Below, in pieces: positions 44,694-53,600 of a stretch of 64,000 bases of DNA. The notes beneath the pieces were generated by a model. The model was not told the DNA's origin. It saw only the letters and a program-made list of their open reading frames with translations, and did no database searches. Position numbers and translations under genes: made by a program. Numbering within the stretch: the first letter of the stretch is position 1; each line of letters opens with the position of its first letter. The stretch covers positions 1 to 64,000 of the forward strand of contig NZ_FMCW01000013.1 in the NCBI RefSeq assembly GCF_900091595.1, given 5' to 3'. This DNA comes from Micromonospora haikouensis. Lineage in GTDB: Bacteria; Actinomycetota; Actinomycetes; Mycobacteriales; Micromonosporaceae.

Positions 44694-45644
44694 TCAGGCC
44701 GTCCCGGTGGCGGCCGGCGGGCCGGCGGCGGGCCGGGACCCGTCGTCGCCGGTGCCGCGCTGGTCCAGCCACATCCGCTGCAACATGTGCCAGTCTTCCG
44801 GATGCCGGGCGATGCCCGCCGACAGACCGTCGGCAATGTGCTGGGTCAGCACCCGGACCCGCTGGTCCAGCGGCCCGCTGTCGGCGTCGGGCAGGGGCAG
44901 CGGGCCGGCGATCGAGGCGCACGCGGCGTCCGTTTCGTACCACATCGAGGCGACGTAGAGCGGCGCGCCGGTGCGGATGGCCAGCAGCGCCGGGCCGGCG
45001 GGCATCCGGGTCCGCGCGCCGAAGAAGTCGACCTCGATCCCCCGGGCCGAGAGGTCCCGGTCGGCCAGCAGCGGCACCACCGCGCCGCTGCGCAGCCGGT
45101 CGACCAGCACGTCGAAGGCGGGGCGGTCCCCGCCGTGGGTGGGCAGGATCTCCATGCCCAGGCCCCGGCGGAAGGCGAGGAAGCGCTGGTAGACGGCCTC
45201 GGGCTTGAGCCGCTCGGCGACCGTGGTGATCGGCCAGCCGGTGGCGGCCACCCAGGCGCCGGCGGCGTCCCAGTTGCCGGCGTGCGGCAGCGCCACCACC
45301 GCGCCCCGGCCGGCGGCCACGTCGGCGGCGAGCCGGTCGACGCCGTCGGGGGCGAGCCGGAACCCGGTGAGGATCTGCTCGCGGCTCAGCGACGGCAGCC
45401 GGAACGCCTCCATCCAGTAGCGGGCGTAGGAGCGCAGGCCCCGGCGGACCAGGTCGTCCAGCTCCGCCTCGGGCAGCTCGGGGCCGACGACCCGGCGCAG
45501 GTTGGCGCGCAGTCGGGCCGTACCCCCGCCGCCGGCGCGGTGGGCGCGGTCGGCGCCCGCCCGGAAGGCCGCGGCCACGACGGGCCGGGGCAGCGCGCGG
45601 GCCAGGCGCCAGCCGGCGACGTAGCCCAGCTCGGTGAGGTTCAC
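44694..45644 (-). CDS. PIM1 acyltransferase (LpxL/HtrB-like)
   Basis: The protein is 316 aa and acylates the mannose of phosphatidylinositol mannoside. PHAGNWDAAG contains the HxxxxD catalytic pair; ERLKPEAVYQRFLAFR and DRDLSARGIEVDFFGARTRMPAGPA follow as in mycobacterial Rv2611c-type enzymes. A GTG start overlaps the pgsA stop by 4 bp. Confidence 0.93.
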   Translation of the reverse strand: MNLTELGYVAGWRLARALPRPVVAAAFRAGADRAHRAGGGGTARLRANLRRVVGPELPEAELDDLVRRGLRSYARYWMEAFRLPSLSREQILTGFRLAPDGVDRLAADVAAGRGAVVALPHAGNWDAAGAWVAATGWPITTVAERLKPEAVYQRFLAFRRGLGMEILPTHGGDRPAFDVLVDRLRSGAVVPLLADRDLSARGIEVDFFGARTRMPAGPALLAIRTGAPLYVASMWYETDAACASIAGPLPLPDADSGPLDQRVRVLTQHIADGLSAGIARHPEDWHMLQRMWLDQRGTGDDGSRPAAGPPAATGTA

Positions 45645-46273
45645 CCCCGGGACCCGCTCGGCGTGTTCGCCTGGGCCTGCCGGTAGACGTGGGCCATCCG
45701 CTGCCCCACGGTGAAGATCGAGACGGCGGCCAGCAGCCAGAGCGCGACCTGGAGGGCGTACGGGACGCCGACGCCGGTGAGCAGGCCGCCGACGCCGACG
45801 ATGAGCAGCCGCTCGGTGCGCTCGGCGATGCCGACGTTGCAGGTCATCCCGAGCCCCTCGGCGCGGGCCTTGACGTAGGAGACGAGGCCCCCGGCGGCCA
45901 GGCAGAGCAGCGCGGCGGCGACGCCGGCGTGGTCGCCCTGGGTGGCCAGCCAGTAGGCGACCGCGCCGAAGACGGCGCTGTCGGCGACCCGGTCCATGCT
46001 CGAGTCGAGGAATGCGCCGAACCGCGTCGAGCCGCCGCTCATCCGGGCCATCGTGCCGTCGAGCAGGTCGGTGAGCGCGAAGAACGTCACGACCAGCGCG
46101 CCGGCGACGAGGTGGCCGCGGGCGCCGAGGCCGAGCGCGCCGACGAGCACCCCGAGGGTGCCGGTCACGGTGACGGCGTTCGGGGTCACGCCTGCGCGGA
46201 GCAGGCGGCGCGCGATCGGCTCGACGACGCGGGTCATCCCCGCGCGGGCCGACACTTGGAAGATCTTCGCCAT
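45641..46273 (-). CDS. pgsA: Phosphatidylinositol (phosphate) synthase, CDP-alcohol phosphotransferase
   Basis: The protein is 210 aa. The CDP-OH-P motif is complete: DLLDGTMARMSGGSTRFGAFLDSSMDRVAD. Six hydrophobic helices. In actinobacteria this locus makes phosphatidylinositol phosphate from CDP-diacylglycerol and inositol phosphate. The ATG (MAKIFQVSARAGM) was preferred to one 41 codons upstream because homologues start here. Confidence 0.93.
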   Translation of the reverse strand: MAKIFQVSARAGMTRVVEPIARRLLRAGVTPNAVTVTGTLGVLVGALGLGARGHLVAGALVVTFFALTDLLDGTMARMSGGSTRFGAFLDSSMDRVADSAVFGAVAYWLATQGDHAGVAAALLCLAAGGLVSYVKARAEGLGMTCNVGIAERTERLLIVGVGGLLTGVGVPYALQVALWLLAAVSIFTVGQRMAHVYRQAQANTPSGSRG

Positions 46274-46523
46274 GGCGGTCCCACGATAACGGCCGGCACC
46301 CCACGGCGGTACGCCCCGGTCGCCGACCCGCCCGGGGAAGTCTTGTGCCGGCTCCGCAAGAGGTGTGAGATCGGGTGTGTGGGTGAGTTTGCTCACCCGC
46401 CGGACCGTCCCGTATCAGTCGTGCAGCCGATCACCGGAGGATGTCGCCGCGGCAGCAGCATCGGGCCGCTTCCCGTCGCGCGCGGCGGTCGTCACCCACC
46501 ACCGGCCAAGGGAGGTGCGCCCC

Positions 46524-48647
46524 ATGGCGCAGAAGAGTCAGGACAAGGGGGCCGCCGGCGGCGCGCCGACGGTCACCGAGCCCGGCGGGGTACGCAACGT
46601 GGTGCTCGTCGGGCACTCCGGGGCGGGCAAGACGACCCTGGTCGAGGCGCTGCTCGCCGCCACCGGCACGATCGGCCGGGCCGGCTCGGTCACCGACGGC
46701 ACCACGGTCTGCGACCACGACCCGGCGGCGGTGCGCCAGCAGCGCTCGGTGAGCCTGGCCTGCGCCCCGCTGGTGCACCAGGGCGTCAAGATCAACCTGC
46801 TGGACACCCCCGGCTACGCCGACTTCGTCGGCGAGCTGCGCGCCGGCCTGCGGGCCGCCGACGCCGCCCTGTTCGTGGTCTCCGCCGTCGACGGGATGGA
46901 CGCCACCACCGCCGCGCTGTGGGAGGAGTGCGCCGCCGTCGGCATGCCCCGGGCGGTCGCGGTGACCCGGCTGGACCACCCGCGCGCCGATTTCGACGAG
47001 GCCGTGGCGCTGTGCCAGCGGGTCTTCGGCGACAACGTGCTCCCGCTGCACCTGACCATGCTCGGCGACGACGGCGAGTCGGTGGCGGGGCTGCTCGGCC
47101 TCGTCACCCGCCGGGTCTTCGACTACACCGCCGGCCTGCCGGCGCAGGTGCGCGAGCCGGACCCGGAGCACCTGCCGGCGATCGCCGAGTCCCGCAACGA
47201 GCTGATCGAGGGCATCATCGCCGAGAGCGAGGACGAGTCCCTCATGGACCGCTACCTCGCCGGCGAGGAGATCGACACCGCCGTGCTGGTCGCCGACCTG
47301 GAGAAGGCCGTCGCCCGGGGGCACTTCCACCCGGTGCTGCCGGTCTGCGCGGCCACCGGGGTCGGGCTGGACGTGCTGCTCGACGGCCTGGTGTCGGCGT
47401 TCCCCTCGCCGCTGGAGCACGAGCTGCCCGCCGTCACCGGGGTCGACGGCTCGCCCCGGCCGCCGCTGACCTGCGACCCGTCCGGGCCGCTCGTGGCCGA
47501 GGTGGTCCGCACGACCGTGGATCGGCACGTCGGCCGGGTGTCGCTGGTCCGGGTCTTCTCCGGCACCCTGCGCCCCGAGCTGACCGTGCACGTCGCCGGC
47601 CACGGCATGGCCGAGCGGGGGCACCCCGACCACGACGCCGACGAGCGGGTGGGGCACATCTACACCCCGCTGGGCGCGAGCCTGCGCGAGGTGGGCGCGT
47701 GCGTGGCCGGCGACATCTGCGCGGTCACCAAGTCGGGCAGCGCGGAGACCGGCGACACCATCTCCGCCAAGGAGGACCCGCTGCTGGTCGCCCCCTGGGA
47801 GATGCCCGAGCCGCTGCTGCCGGTGGCCGTCGTCGCGCGCAGCCGCGCCGACGAGGACGCGCTGGCCCGCAACCTGGCCCGGCTCGTCGCCGGCGACCCG
47901 ACCCTGCGGCTGGAACGCAACCCGGAGACCCACCAGCTCGTGCTGTGGTGCATGGGCGAGGCACACGCCGACGTGGTGCTCGACCGGTTGCGCGGCGGCG
48001 GCGTCGAGCTGGACACCGAGCCGGTGCGGGTGCCGCTGCGGGAGACCCTCGCCGCGCCCGCGAAGGGGCACGGCCGGCACGTCAAGCAGTCCGGCGGCCA
48101 CGGCCAGTACGCCGTCTGCGACATCGAGGTCGAGCCGCTGCCCCGGGGCGCGGGGTTCGAGTTCGTCGACCGGGTCGTCGGCGGCGCGGTGCCGCACCAG
48201 TACGTCCCGTCGGTGGAGAAGGGCGTCCGGGCGCAGCTGGAGCGGGGCCTGGTCGCCGGGCACCCGGTGGTGGACCTGCGGGTGACCCTGGTCGACGGCA
48301 AGGCGCACAGCGTCGACTCCTCCGACGCGGCGTTCCAGACCGCCGGGGCGCTCGCGCTGCGCGACGCCGCCGAGAAGGGCCAGCCCGTCCTGCTGGAGCC
48401 GATCGACGAGGTGGTCGTGCGGGTGCCGGGGCACGCCGTCGGCGCGGTGCTGGGCGACCTGGCCGGCCGGCGCGGCCGGGTGCTCGGCACCGAGCCCGAC
48501 CCGGACGCCGAGGGGCAGACGCTGGTGCGCGCCGAGGTGCCGGCCGTCGAGCTGCTGCGCTACGCCGTCGAGCTGCGCTCGCTCACCTCCGGAACGGGCA
48601 CCTTCCGCCGCCGGTTCGCCCGCTACGAGCCCGCCCCCACCCACTGA
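46524..48647 (+). CDS. EF-G-like GTPase (second, FusA2-type)
   Basis: The protein is 707 aa. G1 is GHSGAGKT (30-37) and G3 is DTPGYADF. G4, normally NKxD, is TRLD in VTRLDHPRADFD. Domains II-V follow (SGGHGQYAVCDIEVEPL is the domain IV signature). It lacks the usual ribosomal-operon context and belongs to the alternative EF-G group known from mycobacteria (Rv0120c-like), whose role is not settled. GGGAGG lies upstream of the ATG. Convergent with the reductase gene (7-bp gap). Confidence 0.9.
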   Translation: MAQKSQDKGAAGGAPTVTEPGGVRNVVLVGHSGAGKTTLVEALLAATGTIGRAGSVTDGTTVCDHDPAAVRQQRSVSLACAPLVHQGVKINLLDTPGYADFVGELRAGLRAADAALFVVSAVDGMDATTAALWEECAAVGMPRAVAVTRLDHPRADFDEAVALCQRVFGDNVLPLHLTMLGDDGESVAGLLGLVTRRVFDYTAGLPAQVREPDPEHLPAIAESRNELIEGIIAESEDESLMDRYLAGEEIDTAVLVADLEKAVARGHFHPVLPVCAATGVGLDVLLDGLVSAFPSPLEHELPAVTGVDGSPRPPLTCDPSGPLVAEVVRTTVDRHVGRVSLVRVFSGTLRPELTVHVAGHGMAERGHPDHDADERVGHIYTPLGASLREVGACVAGDICAVTKSGSAETGDTISAKEDPLLVAPWEMPEPLLPVAVVARSRADEDALARNLARLVAGDPTLRLERNPETHQLVLWCMGEAHADVVLDRLRGGGVELDTEPVRVPLRETLAAPAKGHGRHVKQSGGHGQYAVCDIEVEPLPRGAGFEFVDRVVGGAVPHQYVPSVEKGVRAQLERGLVAGHPVVDLRVTLVDGKAHSVDSSDAAFQTAGALALRDAAEKGQPVLLEPIDEVVVRVPGHAVGAVLGDLAGRRGRVLGTEPDPDAEGQTLVRAEVPAVELLRYAVELRSLTSGTGTFRRRFARYEPAPTH

Positions 48648-48654
48648 CCCGCGG

Positions 48655-49713
48655 TCAGGGGCGGGTGGGCGGGGTCGGCGGCATGGGCCAGTAGGGGCGG
48701 TCGGCGGAGCGCAGGGCCGCCGACCGCAGCGCCGCCAGTTGGCGTTCCACCTCGGCGAAGTGGTCCGGGGCCAGCGGGCCGAGGGCCATGGCGGCGGCGT
48801 TCTCCTCCACCTGGGCGACCGTGCGGCAGCCGGGGATCGGGATCGCGCGGTCGCTGCGGGCCCAGAGCCAGCCCAGCGCCCCCTGGGCGAGGGTGCGGCC
48901 GTCGGCGGTCAGCGCCGCCCGGACCGCGCCGACCCGGCGCAGCCACTCCGGGGCGGGCCGGCCGCTGCGGAACCACTCCAGCCAGGTCGCCGTCGCCCCC
49001 CGCACGTCGTCGCGGGGCAGGGTGGAGCCGGCGGCGTACTTGCCGGTGAGCAGGCCCATGCCCAGCGGGGCGCGGTTGATGCTGGCCAGGTCGTACTTGT
49101 CGCAGACGGCGAGCATGTCGGGGGTGTCGCGCAGCACGGACAGGTCGTGCTGCACGGCGGTGCCGAGGCGGGCGCCCTGGCCGAGGGCGTCGGCCCGGTC
49201 CACCCGGTCGGTGCTCCACCCGTACGCCCGGATCAGCCCCTCGGCGACGAGGTCGTCGCAGGCCGCGAAGAGCGCCTGCGCGCGCGGCACCGGCAGGTCG
49301 CCCAGGTGCAGCTGGTAGAGGTCGATGCGGTCGGTGCCGAGGCGACGCAGCGAGTCGACCACGGCCCGGCGCAGGTGCGCCGGCGAGGCGTCCTGCCCGG
49401 TGGCCTGGCGGGTCGGGGGGTCGAACGTGTAGCCCCACTTGGTGGCGATCACGGCCTCGTCGCGGCGGCCGGCGAGGGCCCGGCCGAGGACCTGCTCGCC
49501 GTGCCCGGCGCCGTACGTGTCGGCGGTGTCGAAGAGGGTCACGCCGAGATCGAGCGCCCGGCAGACCGCGCGGATCGACTCGGCGTCGTCGACCGCGCCC
49601 CAGCCCAGCGGCTGGGTGCCCTCGGCCCAGGGGCCGCCGATGGCCCAGCAGCCCATGCCGAGGGCGCTGACCCCGATGCCGCTGCGGCCCAATGTCCGTG
49701 TCGTCACTGCCAC
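48655..49713 (-). CDS. Aldo/keto reductase
   Basis: The protein is 352 aa. LFDTADTYGAGHGEQVLGRAL (Asp, Tyr), VIATKWGY (Lys) and IDLYQLHLGD (His) give the catalytic tetrad; AIPIPGCRTVAQVEEN is the NADPH-binding end. Substrate unknown. GTG start; a second GTG two codons later is possible. Inserted between the HIT gene and the pgsA block. Confidence 0.9.
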   Translation of the reverse strand: MAVTTRTLGRSGIGVSALGMGCWAIGGPWAEGTQPLGWGAVDDAESIRAVCRALDLGVTLFDTADTYGAGHGEQVLGRALAGRRDEAVIATKWGYTFDPPTRQATGQDASPAHLRRAVVDSLRRLGTDRIDLYQLHLGDLPVPRAQALFAACDDLVAEGLIRAYGWSTDRVDRADALGQGARLGTAVQHDLSVLRDTPDMLAVCDKYDLASINRAPLGMGLLTGKYAAGSTLPRDDVRGATATWLEWFRSGRPAPEWLRRVGAVRAALTADGRTLAQGALGWLWARSDRAIPIPGCRTVAQVEENAAAMALGPLAPDHFAEVERQLAALRSAALRSADRPYWPMPPTPPTRP

Positions 49714-49787
49714 CGCCAGATCGTGCCACTCGGAGCGCCGCCGCGGGCGGCCGTTTCACCGGAACGAGACGACCCGGCCACGCAGGG

Positions 49788-50333
49788 TCAGCTCGGCCAG
49801 GCGTGGCGGAACAGGTCGCGGGTGTCGGTGAGCAGCTGGGGCAGCACCTTCGTCCGCCCGATCACCGGCATGAAGTTGGCGTCGCCGCCCCACCGGGGCA
49901 CCACGTGCTGGTGCAGGTGCTCGGCGATGCCGGCCCCGGCGACGCCGCCCTGGTTCATCCCCAGGTTGAACCCGTGGGCGTTGCTGACCCGCCGCACCAC
50001 CCGCATCGCGGTCTGGGTGAAGGCCGCCAGCTCCGCGGTCTCGGCGAGGTCGAGGTCGGTGTAGTCGGGCACGTGCCGGTAGGGGCAGATCAGCAGGTGC
50101 CCCGGGTTGTAGGGGTAGAGGTTGAGCACCGCGAAGACCCGCTCGCCCCGGGCCACCACCAGGCTCTCCTCAGCCGGCAGGCCGGGGGCCAGGCAGAACG
50201 GACAGCCGCCGGGCTTGTCGTAGCCGCCCTCCGGGCGGTCGGAACCGGAGACGTACGTCATCCGGTGCGGAGTCCAGAGCCGTTCCAGCCCGTCGGTCAT
50301 GCCGTTGCCCGTGTGCCGTTCCTCCCCTGTCAC
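49788..50333 (-). CDS. HIT-domain protein (Rv2613c-like AP4A phosphorylase)
   Basis: The protein is 181 aa. GCPFCLAPG, VFAVLNLYPYNPGHLLICPYRHV and the histidine triad HLHQHVVPRW are present. Mycobacterial homologues beside thrS and pgsA phosphorolyse diadenosine tetraphosphate. A GTG start at 50333 is used; ATG 11 codons later (MTDGLERLWTPHRM), where homologues begin to align, is an equally likely start. Confidence 0.93.
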   Translation of the reverse strand: MTGEERHTGNGMTDGLERLWTPHRMTYVSGSDRPEGGYDKPGGCPFCLAPGLPAEESLVVARGERVFAVLNLYPYNPGHLLICPYRHVPDYTDLDLAETAELAAFTQTAMRVVRRVSNAHGFNLGMNQGGVAGAGIAEHLHQHVVPRWGGDANFMPVIGRTKVLPQLLTDTRDLFRHAWPS

Positions 50334-50449
50334 GCCGTCGATCCTACGGTCCCGGCGGCGGATAGGGGGTGAAGAATCTTGACGAAGAGACGTTGATCAA
50401 TGAAGCTTCCAGTCAGGAGGAAGCTCGACAATCGTCGATGGGAGATCAC

Positions 50450-51190
50450 GTGAAGACCGCACTCCGCCGGCTCGGCAGGGCCCTGGCCGCCTGCGCTCTC
50501 GCCGCCGCCACCACCCTGGTGGGGCTGACCGTGACGACCGGCGCCGCGCACGCCGACGGGTGCTACACCTGGGGCCGGGCGCTGACCTCCGGCGCCACCG
50601 GCGAGGACGTCCGGCAGCTCCAGATCCGCCTCGCCGGCTACCCCGGCTACGGCGCGGTCCTCGGCCTCGACGGCTCGTTCGGCCCGGCCACCCGCTCGGC
50701 GCTGATCCGCTTCCAGCAGGCGTACGGCCTCTCCGCCGACGGCTCCGCCGGCCCGCAGACCTTCAACCTGCTGTACGCGCTCCAGGACGACGACTGCACG
50801 CCGGTCAACTTCAGCTACGCCGAGCTGAACAACTGCAACAGCGACTGGTCCGGTGGAGCCGTGTCGGCGAGCACGGCGCGGTTCAACGCGCTCGTGTCGA
50901 TGTGGAAGCTCCAGGCCCTGCGGCACGCCCTCGGCGACCAGTCGATCCGGATCACCAGCGGCTTCCGCAGCTACGCCTGCAACAGCGCGGTCGGCGGCGC
51001 GTCCAACAGCCGGCACCTCTACGGCGACGGCGTCGACATGGGCTCCGGCCCGCACTCGCTGTGCCGGCTGGCCCAGCAGGCCCGCAACCACGGATTCGCG
51101 CAGATCCTCGGCCCCGGCTACCCCGACCACAACGACCACGTCCACGTCGGAGCGGCGGGCGGCTGGTCGGCCCCGAGCTGCGGCATCTGA
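50450..51190 (+). CDS. Secreted D-Ala-D-Ala carboxypeptidase-like (M15) with PG-binding domain
   Basis: The protein is 246 aa. The signal peptide ends TTGAAHA. A peptidoglycan_binding_1 domain follows (EDVRQLQIRLAGYPGYGAVLGLDGSFGPATRSALIRFQQ), then the M15 zinc fold: SRHLYGDGVDM (His, Asp) and HNDHVHV (His). GFRSYACNSAVGG fits the family. The GTG start is preferred since GGGAG lies 5 nt upstream; ATG 12 bases earlier has no site. Likely trims cell-wall peptides. It interrupts the thrS-HIT order and reads the opposite way. Confidence 0.88.
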   Translation: MKTALRRLGRALAACALAAATTLVGLTVTTGAAHADGCYTWGRALTSGATGEDVRQLQIRLAGYPGYGAVLGLDGSFGPATRSALIRFQQAYGLSADGSAGPQTFNLLYALQDDDCTPVNFSYAELNNCNSDWSGGAVSASTARFNALVSMWKLQALRHALGDQSIRITSGFRSYACNSAVGGASNSRHLYGDGVDMGSGPHSLCRLAQQARNHGFAQILGPGYPDHNDHVHVGAAGGWSAPSCGI

Positions 51191-51204
51191 CCCGCCCTGG
51201 GCAG

Positions 51205-51305
51205 GAAGGGTCCCCCTCGCCCGGCAGCCGCCGAGCGGCTCACCGGCGACCGCCGTGAGAGGGGGACCCTTCTCTACCGAATGCGTTAAGAGGGGGCCCT
51301 TCCTT
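51205..51305 (-). terminator. Terminator region with long inverted repeat and dispersed repeat copy B
   Basis: GAAGGGTCCCCCTC (51205-51218) pairs exactly with 51259-51272 across a 40-nt loop. It is followed by TACCGAATGCGTTAAG and AGGGGGCCCTTCCTT. The whole lies between the convergent carboxypeptidase and thrS ends; 51259-51305 is copy B of the dispersed repeat. Confidence 0.75.
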
Positions 51306-53307
51306 ACACCTGGGCCGACGGGCCGGCGTTGGTGCGGGAGTTGACCACGTCGAGCACGTGGGCCACCGCCTCGTCGACCGGCACGCCGTTGCGCTGCGAG
51401 CCGTCCCGGTAGCGGAACGACACCGTGCCGGCGGCCACGTCGTCGTCCCCGGCGATCACCATGAACGGGATCTTCTGCTGCTGGGCGTTGCGGATCTTCT
51501 TCTGCATCCGGTCGTCGCCCGCGTCCACCTGGGCCCGGATGCCCTCGGCGCGCAGCGCCGCCACGAACCCGTGCAGGTAGTCGGTGTGGTCCTCGCGGAT
51601 CGGGATGCCCACCACCTGCACCGGGGCCAGCCAGGCCGGGAACGCCCCCGCGTAGTGCTCGGTGAGCACGCCGAAGAACCGCTCGATCGACCCGAACAGC
51701 GCGCGGTGGATCATCACGGGCCGCTGCCGGGTGCCGTCGGCCGCCTGGTACTCCAGGCCGAAGCGCTCCGGCAGGTTGAAGTCGACCTGGATGGTGGACA
51801 TCTGCCAGGTCCGGCCGATGGCGTCCTTGGCCTGCACGGAGATCTTCGGTCCGTAGAAGGCCGCGCCGCCCGGGTCGGGCACCAGGTTGAGGCCGGACTC
51901 CTGCGCCGCCGAGCGCAGCGCCTCGGTCGCCCGCTCCCAGTTCTCGTCGGTGCCGACCGACTTCTCCGGGTTGCGGGTCGACAACTCCAGGTAGAAGTCG
52001 TCCAGGCCGTAGTCGCGCAGCAGTTCGAGCACGAAGGCGAGCAGGGACTTCAGCTCCCCGGCCATCTGCTCCTCGGTGCAGAAGATGTGCGCGTCGTCCT
52101 GGGTCATGCCCCGCACCCGGGTCAGGCCGTGCACCACACCGGACTTCTCGTACCGGTAGACCGTGCCGAACTCGAACATCCGCAGCGGCAGCTCGCGGTA
52201 GGAGCGGCCCCGGGACCGGAAGATCAGGTCGTGCATCGGGCAGTTCATCGGCTTGAGGTAGTAGTTCGCGCCCTCGACCTCCATGGGCGGGAACATGCCG
52301 TCGGCGTACCAGTCGAGGTGCCCGGAGACCTCGTACAGGTGCCCCTTGGTGATGTGCGGGGTGTTGACGAAGGAGTAGCCGGCCTGCTCGTGCTTGATCC
52401 GCGAGTAGTTCTCCATCTCCCGGCGGATGATCCCACCCTTGGGGTGGAAGACCGCCAGGCCGGAGCCCAGCTCGTCGGGGAAGCTGAACAGGTCCAGGTC
52501 GACGCCGAGCTTGCGGTGGTCGCGGCGGGCGGCCTCCTCCAGGAGCTTCAGGTACGCCTTCAGCTCGTCGCGGGTCGGCCAGGCGGTGCCGTACACCCGC
52601 TGCAGCTGCGGGTTCTTCTCGCTGCCCCGCCAGTACGCGGCGGCCGACCGCATCAGCTTGAACGCGCCGATCAGCCGGGTGTTCGGCAGGTGCGGGCCCC
52701 GGCACAGGTCCGACCAGCAGACCTTGTCCTCCTTGGCGGCGAGGTTGTCGTAGATGGTCAGCTCGCCGCCGCCCACCTCCATCACCTCGGAGGAGTCCAG
52801 CCCCTCGCCCTTGACCTCGATCAGCTCCAGCTTGAACGGCTCGGCGGCCAGCTCGGCCTTCGCCTCGTCGAGGCTGGCGAACCGCCGCCGCCGGAACCGC
52901 TGCCCGGACTTGACGATCTCCTGCATCCGCTTCTCGAGCTTCGCCAGGTCGTCGGGCTGGAACGGCTTGTCGACGGCGAAGTCGTAGTAGAAGCCGTTCT
53001 CGATCGGCGGGCCGATGCCGAGCTTCGCGTCGGGGAACACGTCCTGCACCGCCTGGGCGAGCACGTGCGCGGTCGAGTGGCGCAGCACGTTGAGCCCGTC
53101 CGGGGTGTCGAGGGCGACCGGCTCGACGACGGTCTCCTCGGCGGGCGCCCAGTCCAGGTCGCGCAGGTTGCCCTGCGGGTCGCGGACCACGACGACCGCC
53201 TTCGGGCCGGCGGACGGCAGCCCGGCCGCGGCCACCGCGTCGGCCGCCGTCGTCCCGGCGGCGACGACGACGGGGTCGGCCACGACGGGGGTACGGGGTG
53301 CGGACAC
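51304..53307 (-). CDS. thrS: Threonyl-tRNA synthetase
   Basis: The protein is 667 aa. It has a TGS domain, then the HxxxH second editing-type domain ([15 protein letters not shown], with CRGPHLPNT further on), the class-II core ([10 protein letters not shown] with zinc Cys; [16 protein letters not shown] as motif 2; [15 protein letters not shown] with zinc His and motif 3) and an anticodon-binding domain at the end. The GTG start is preferred because GGAGGAG lies 5 nt upstream. A dispersed repeat follows on each side of the gene. Confidence 0.97.
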   Translation of the reverse strand: MSAPRTPVVADPVVVAAGTTAADAVAAAGLPSAGPKAVVVVRDPQGNLRDLDWAPAEETVVEPVALDTPDGLNVLRHSTAHVLAQAVQDVFPDAKLGIGPPIENGFYYDFAVDKPFQPDDLAKLEKRMQEIVKSGQRFRRRRFASLDEAKAELAAEPFKLELIEVKGEGLDSSEVMEVGGGELTIYDNLAAKEDKVCWSDLCRGPHLPNTRLIGAFKLMRSAAAYWRGSEKNPQLQRVYGTAWPTRDELKAYLKLLEEAARRDHRKLGVDLDLFSFPDELGSGLAVFHPKGGIIRREMENYSRIKHEQAGYSFVNTPHITKGHLYEVSGHLDWYADGMFPPMEVEGANYYLKPMNCPMHDLIFRSRGRSYRELPLRMFEFGTVYRYEKSGVVHGLTRVRGMTQDDAHIFCTEEQMAGELKSLLAFVLELLRDYGLDDFYLELSTRNPEKSVGTDENWERATEALRSAAQESGLNLVPDPGGAAFYGPKISVQAKDAIGRTWQMSTIQVDFNLPERFGLEYQAADGTRQRPVMIHRALFGSIERFFGVLTEHYAGAFPAWLAPVQVVGIPIREDHTDYLHGFVAALRAEGIRAQVDAGDDRMQKKIRNAQQQKIPFMVIAGDDDVAAGTVSFRYRDGSQRNGVPVDEAVAHVLDVVNSRTNAGPSAQV

Positions 53308-53370
53308 GGTGACTCCTCCAGAGGACGACAAACAGCGGCCGACCGGCCGCCCCCGCTGATGCTAGCGGGC

Positions 53371-53424
53371 AAGGAAGGGCCCCTTCTTATCGCATTCGGT
53401 AGTGGAAGGGCCCCTTATTAACGC
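53371..53424 (-). repeat. Dispersed GGGGCCC double-hairpin repeat, copy C
   Basis: Read on the minus strand: AAGGGGCCCTTCC, then CTACCGAATGCGATAAG, then AAGGGGCCCTTCCTT. It lies upstream of thrS, between it and the divergent YcnI-like gene, in the opposite orientation to copies A and B. Confidence 0.8.
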
Positions 53425-53600
53425 CGAGGGCCGGGCGACGCGGCGCACGGCGGCGGCGGGCACGGGCGGGCCGGCGGGCGGGCACGAGCGGGCACGAGCG
53501 GGTGTCGGATTGAACCTTTCGGCCGCGCCAGCCGAACTACCGGGTGGGGCCGGTGTCGGAAGCGGCCGGAGGAAGACGAAGGGCAGGGTCGAGGGTGGCG

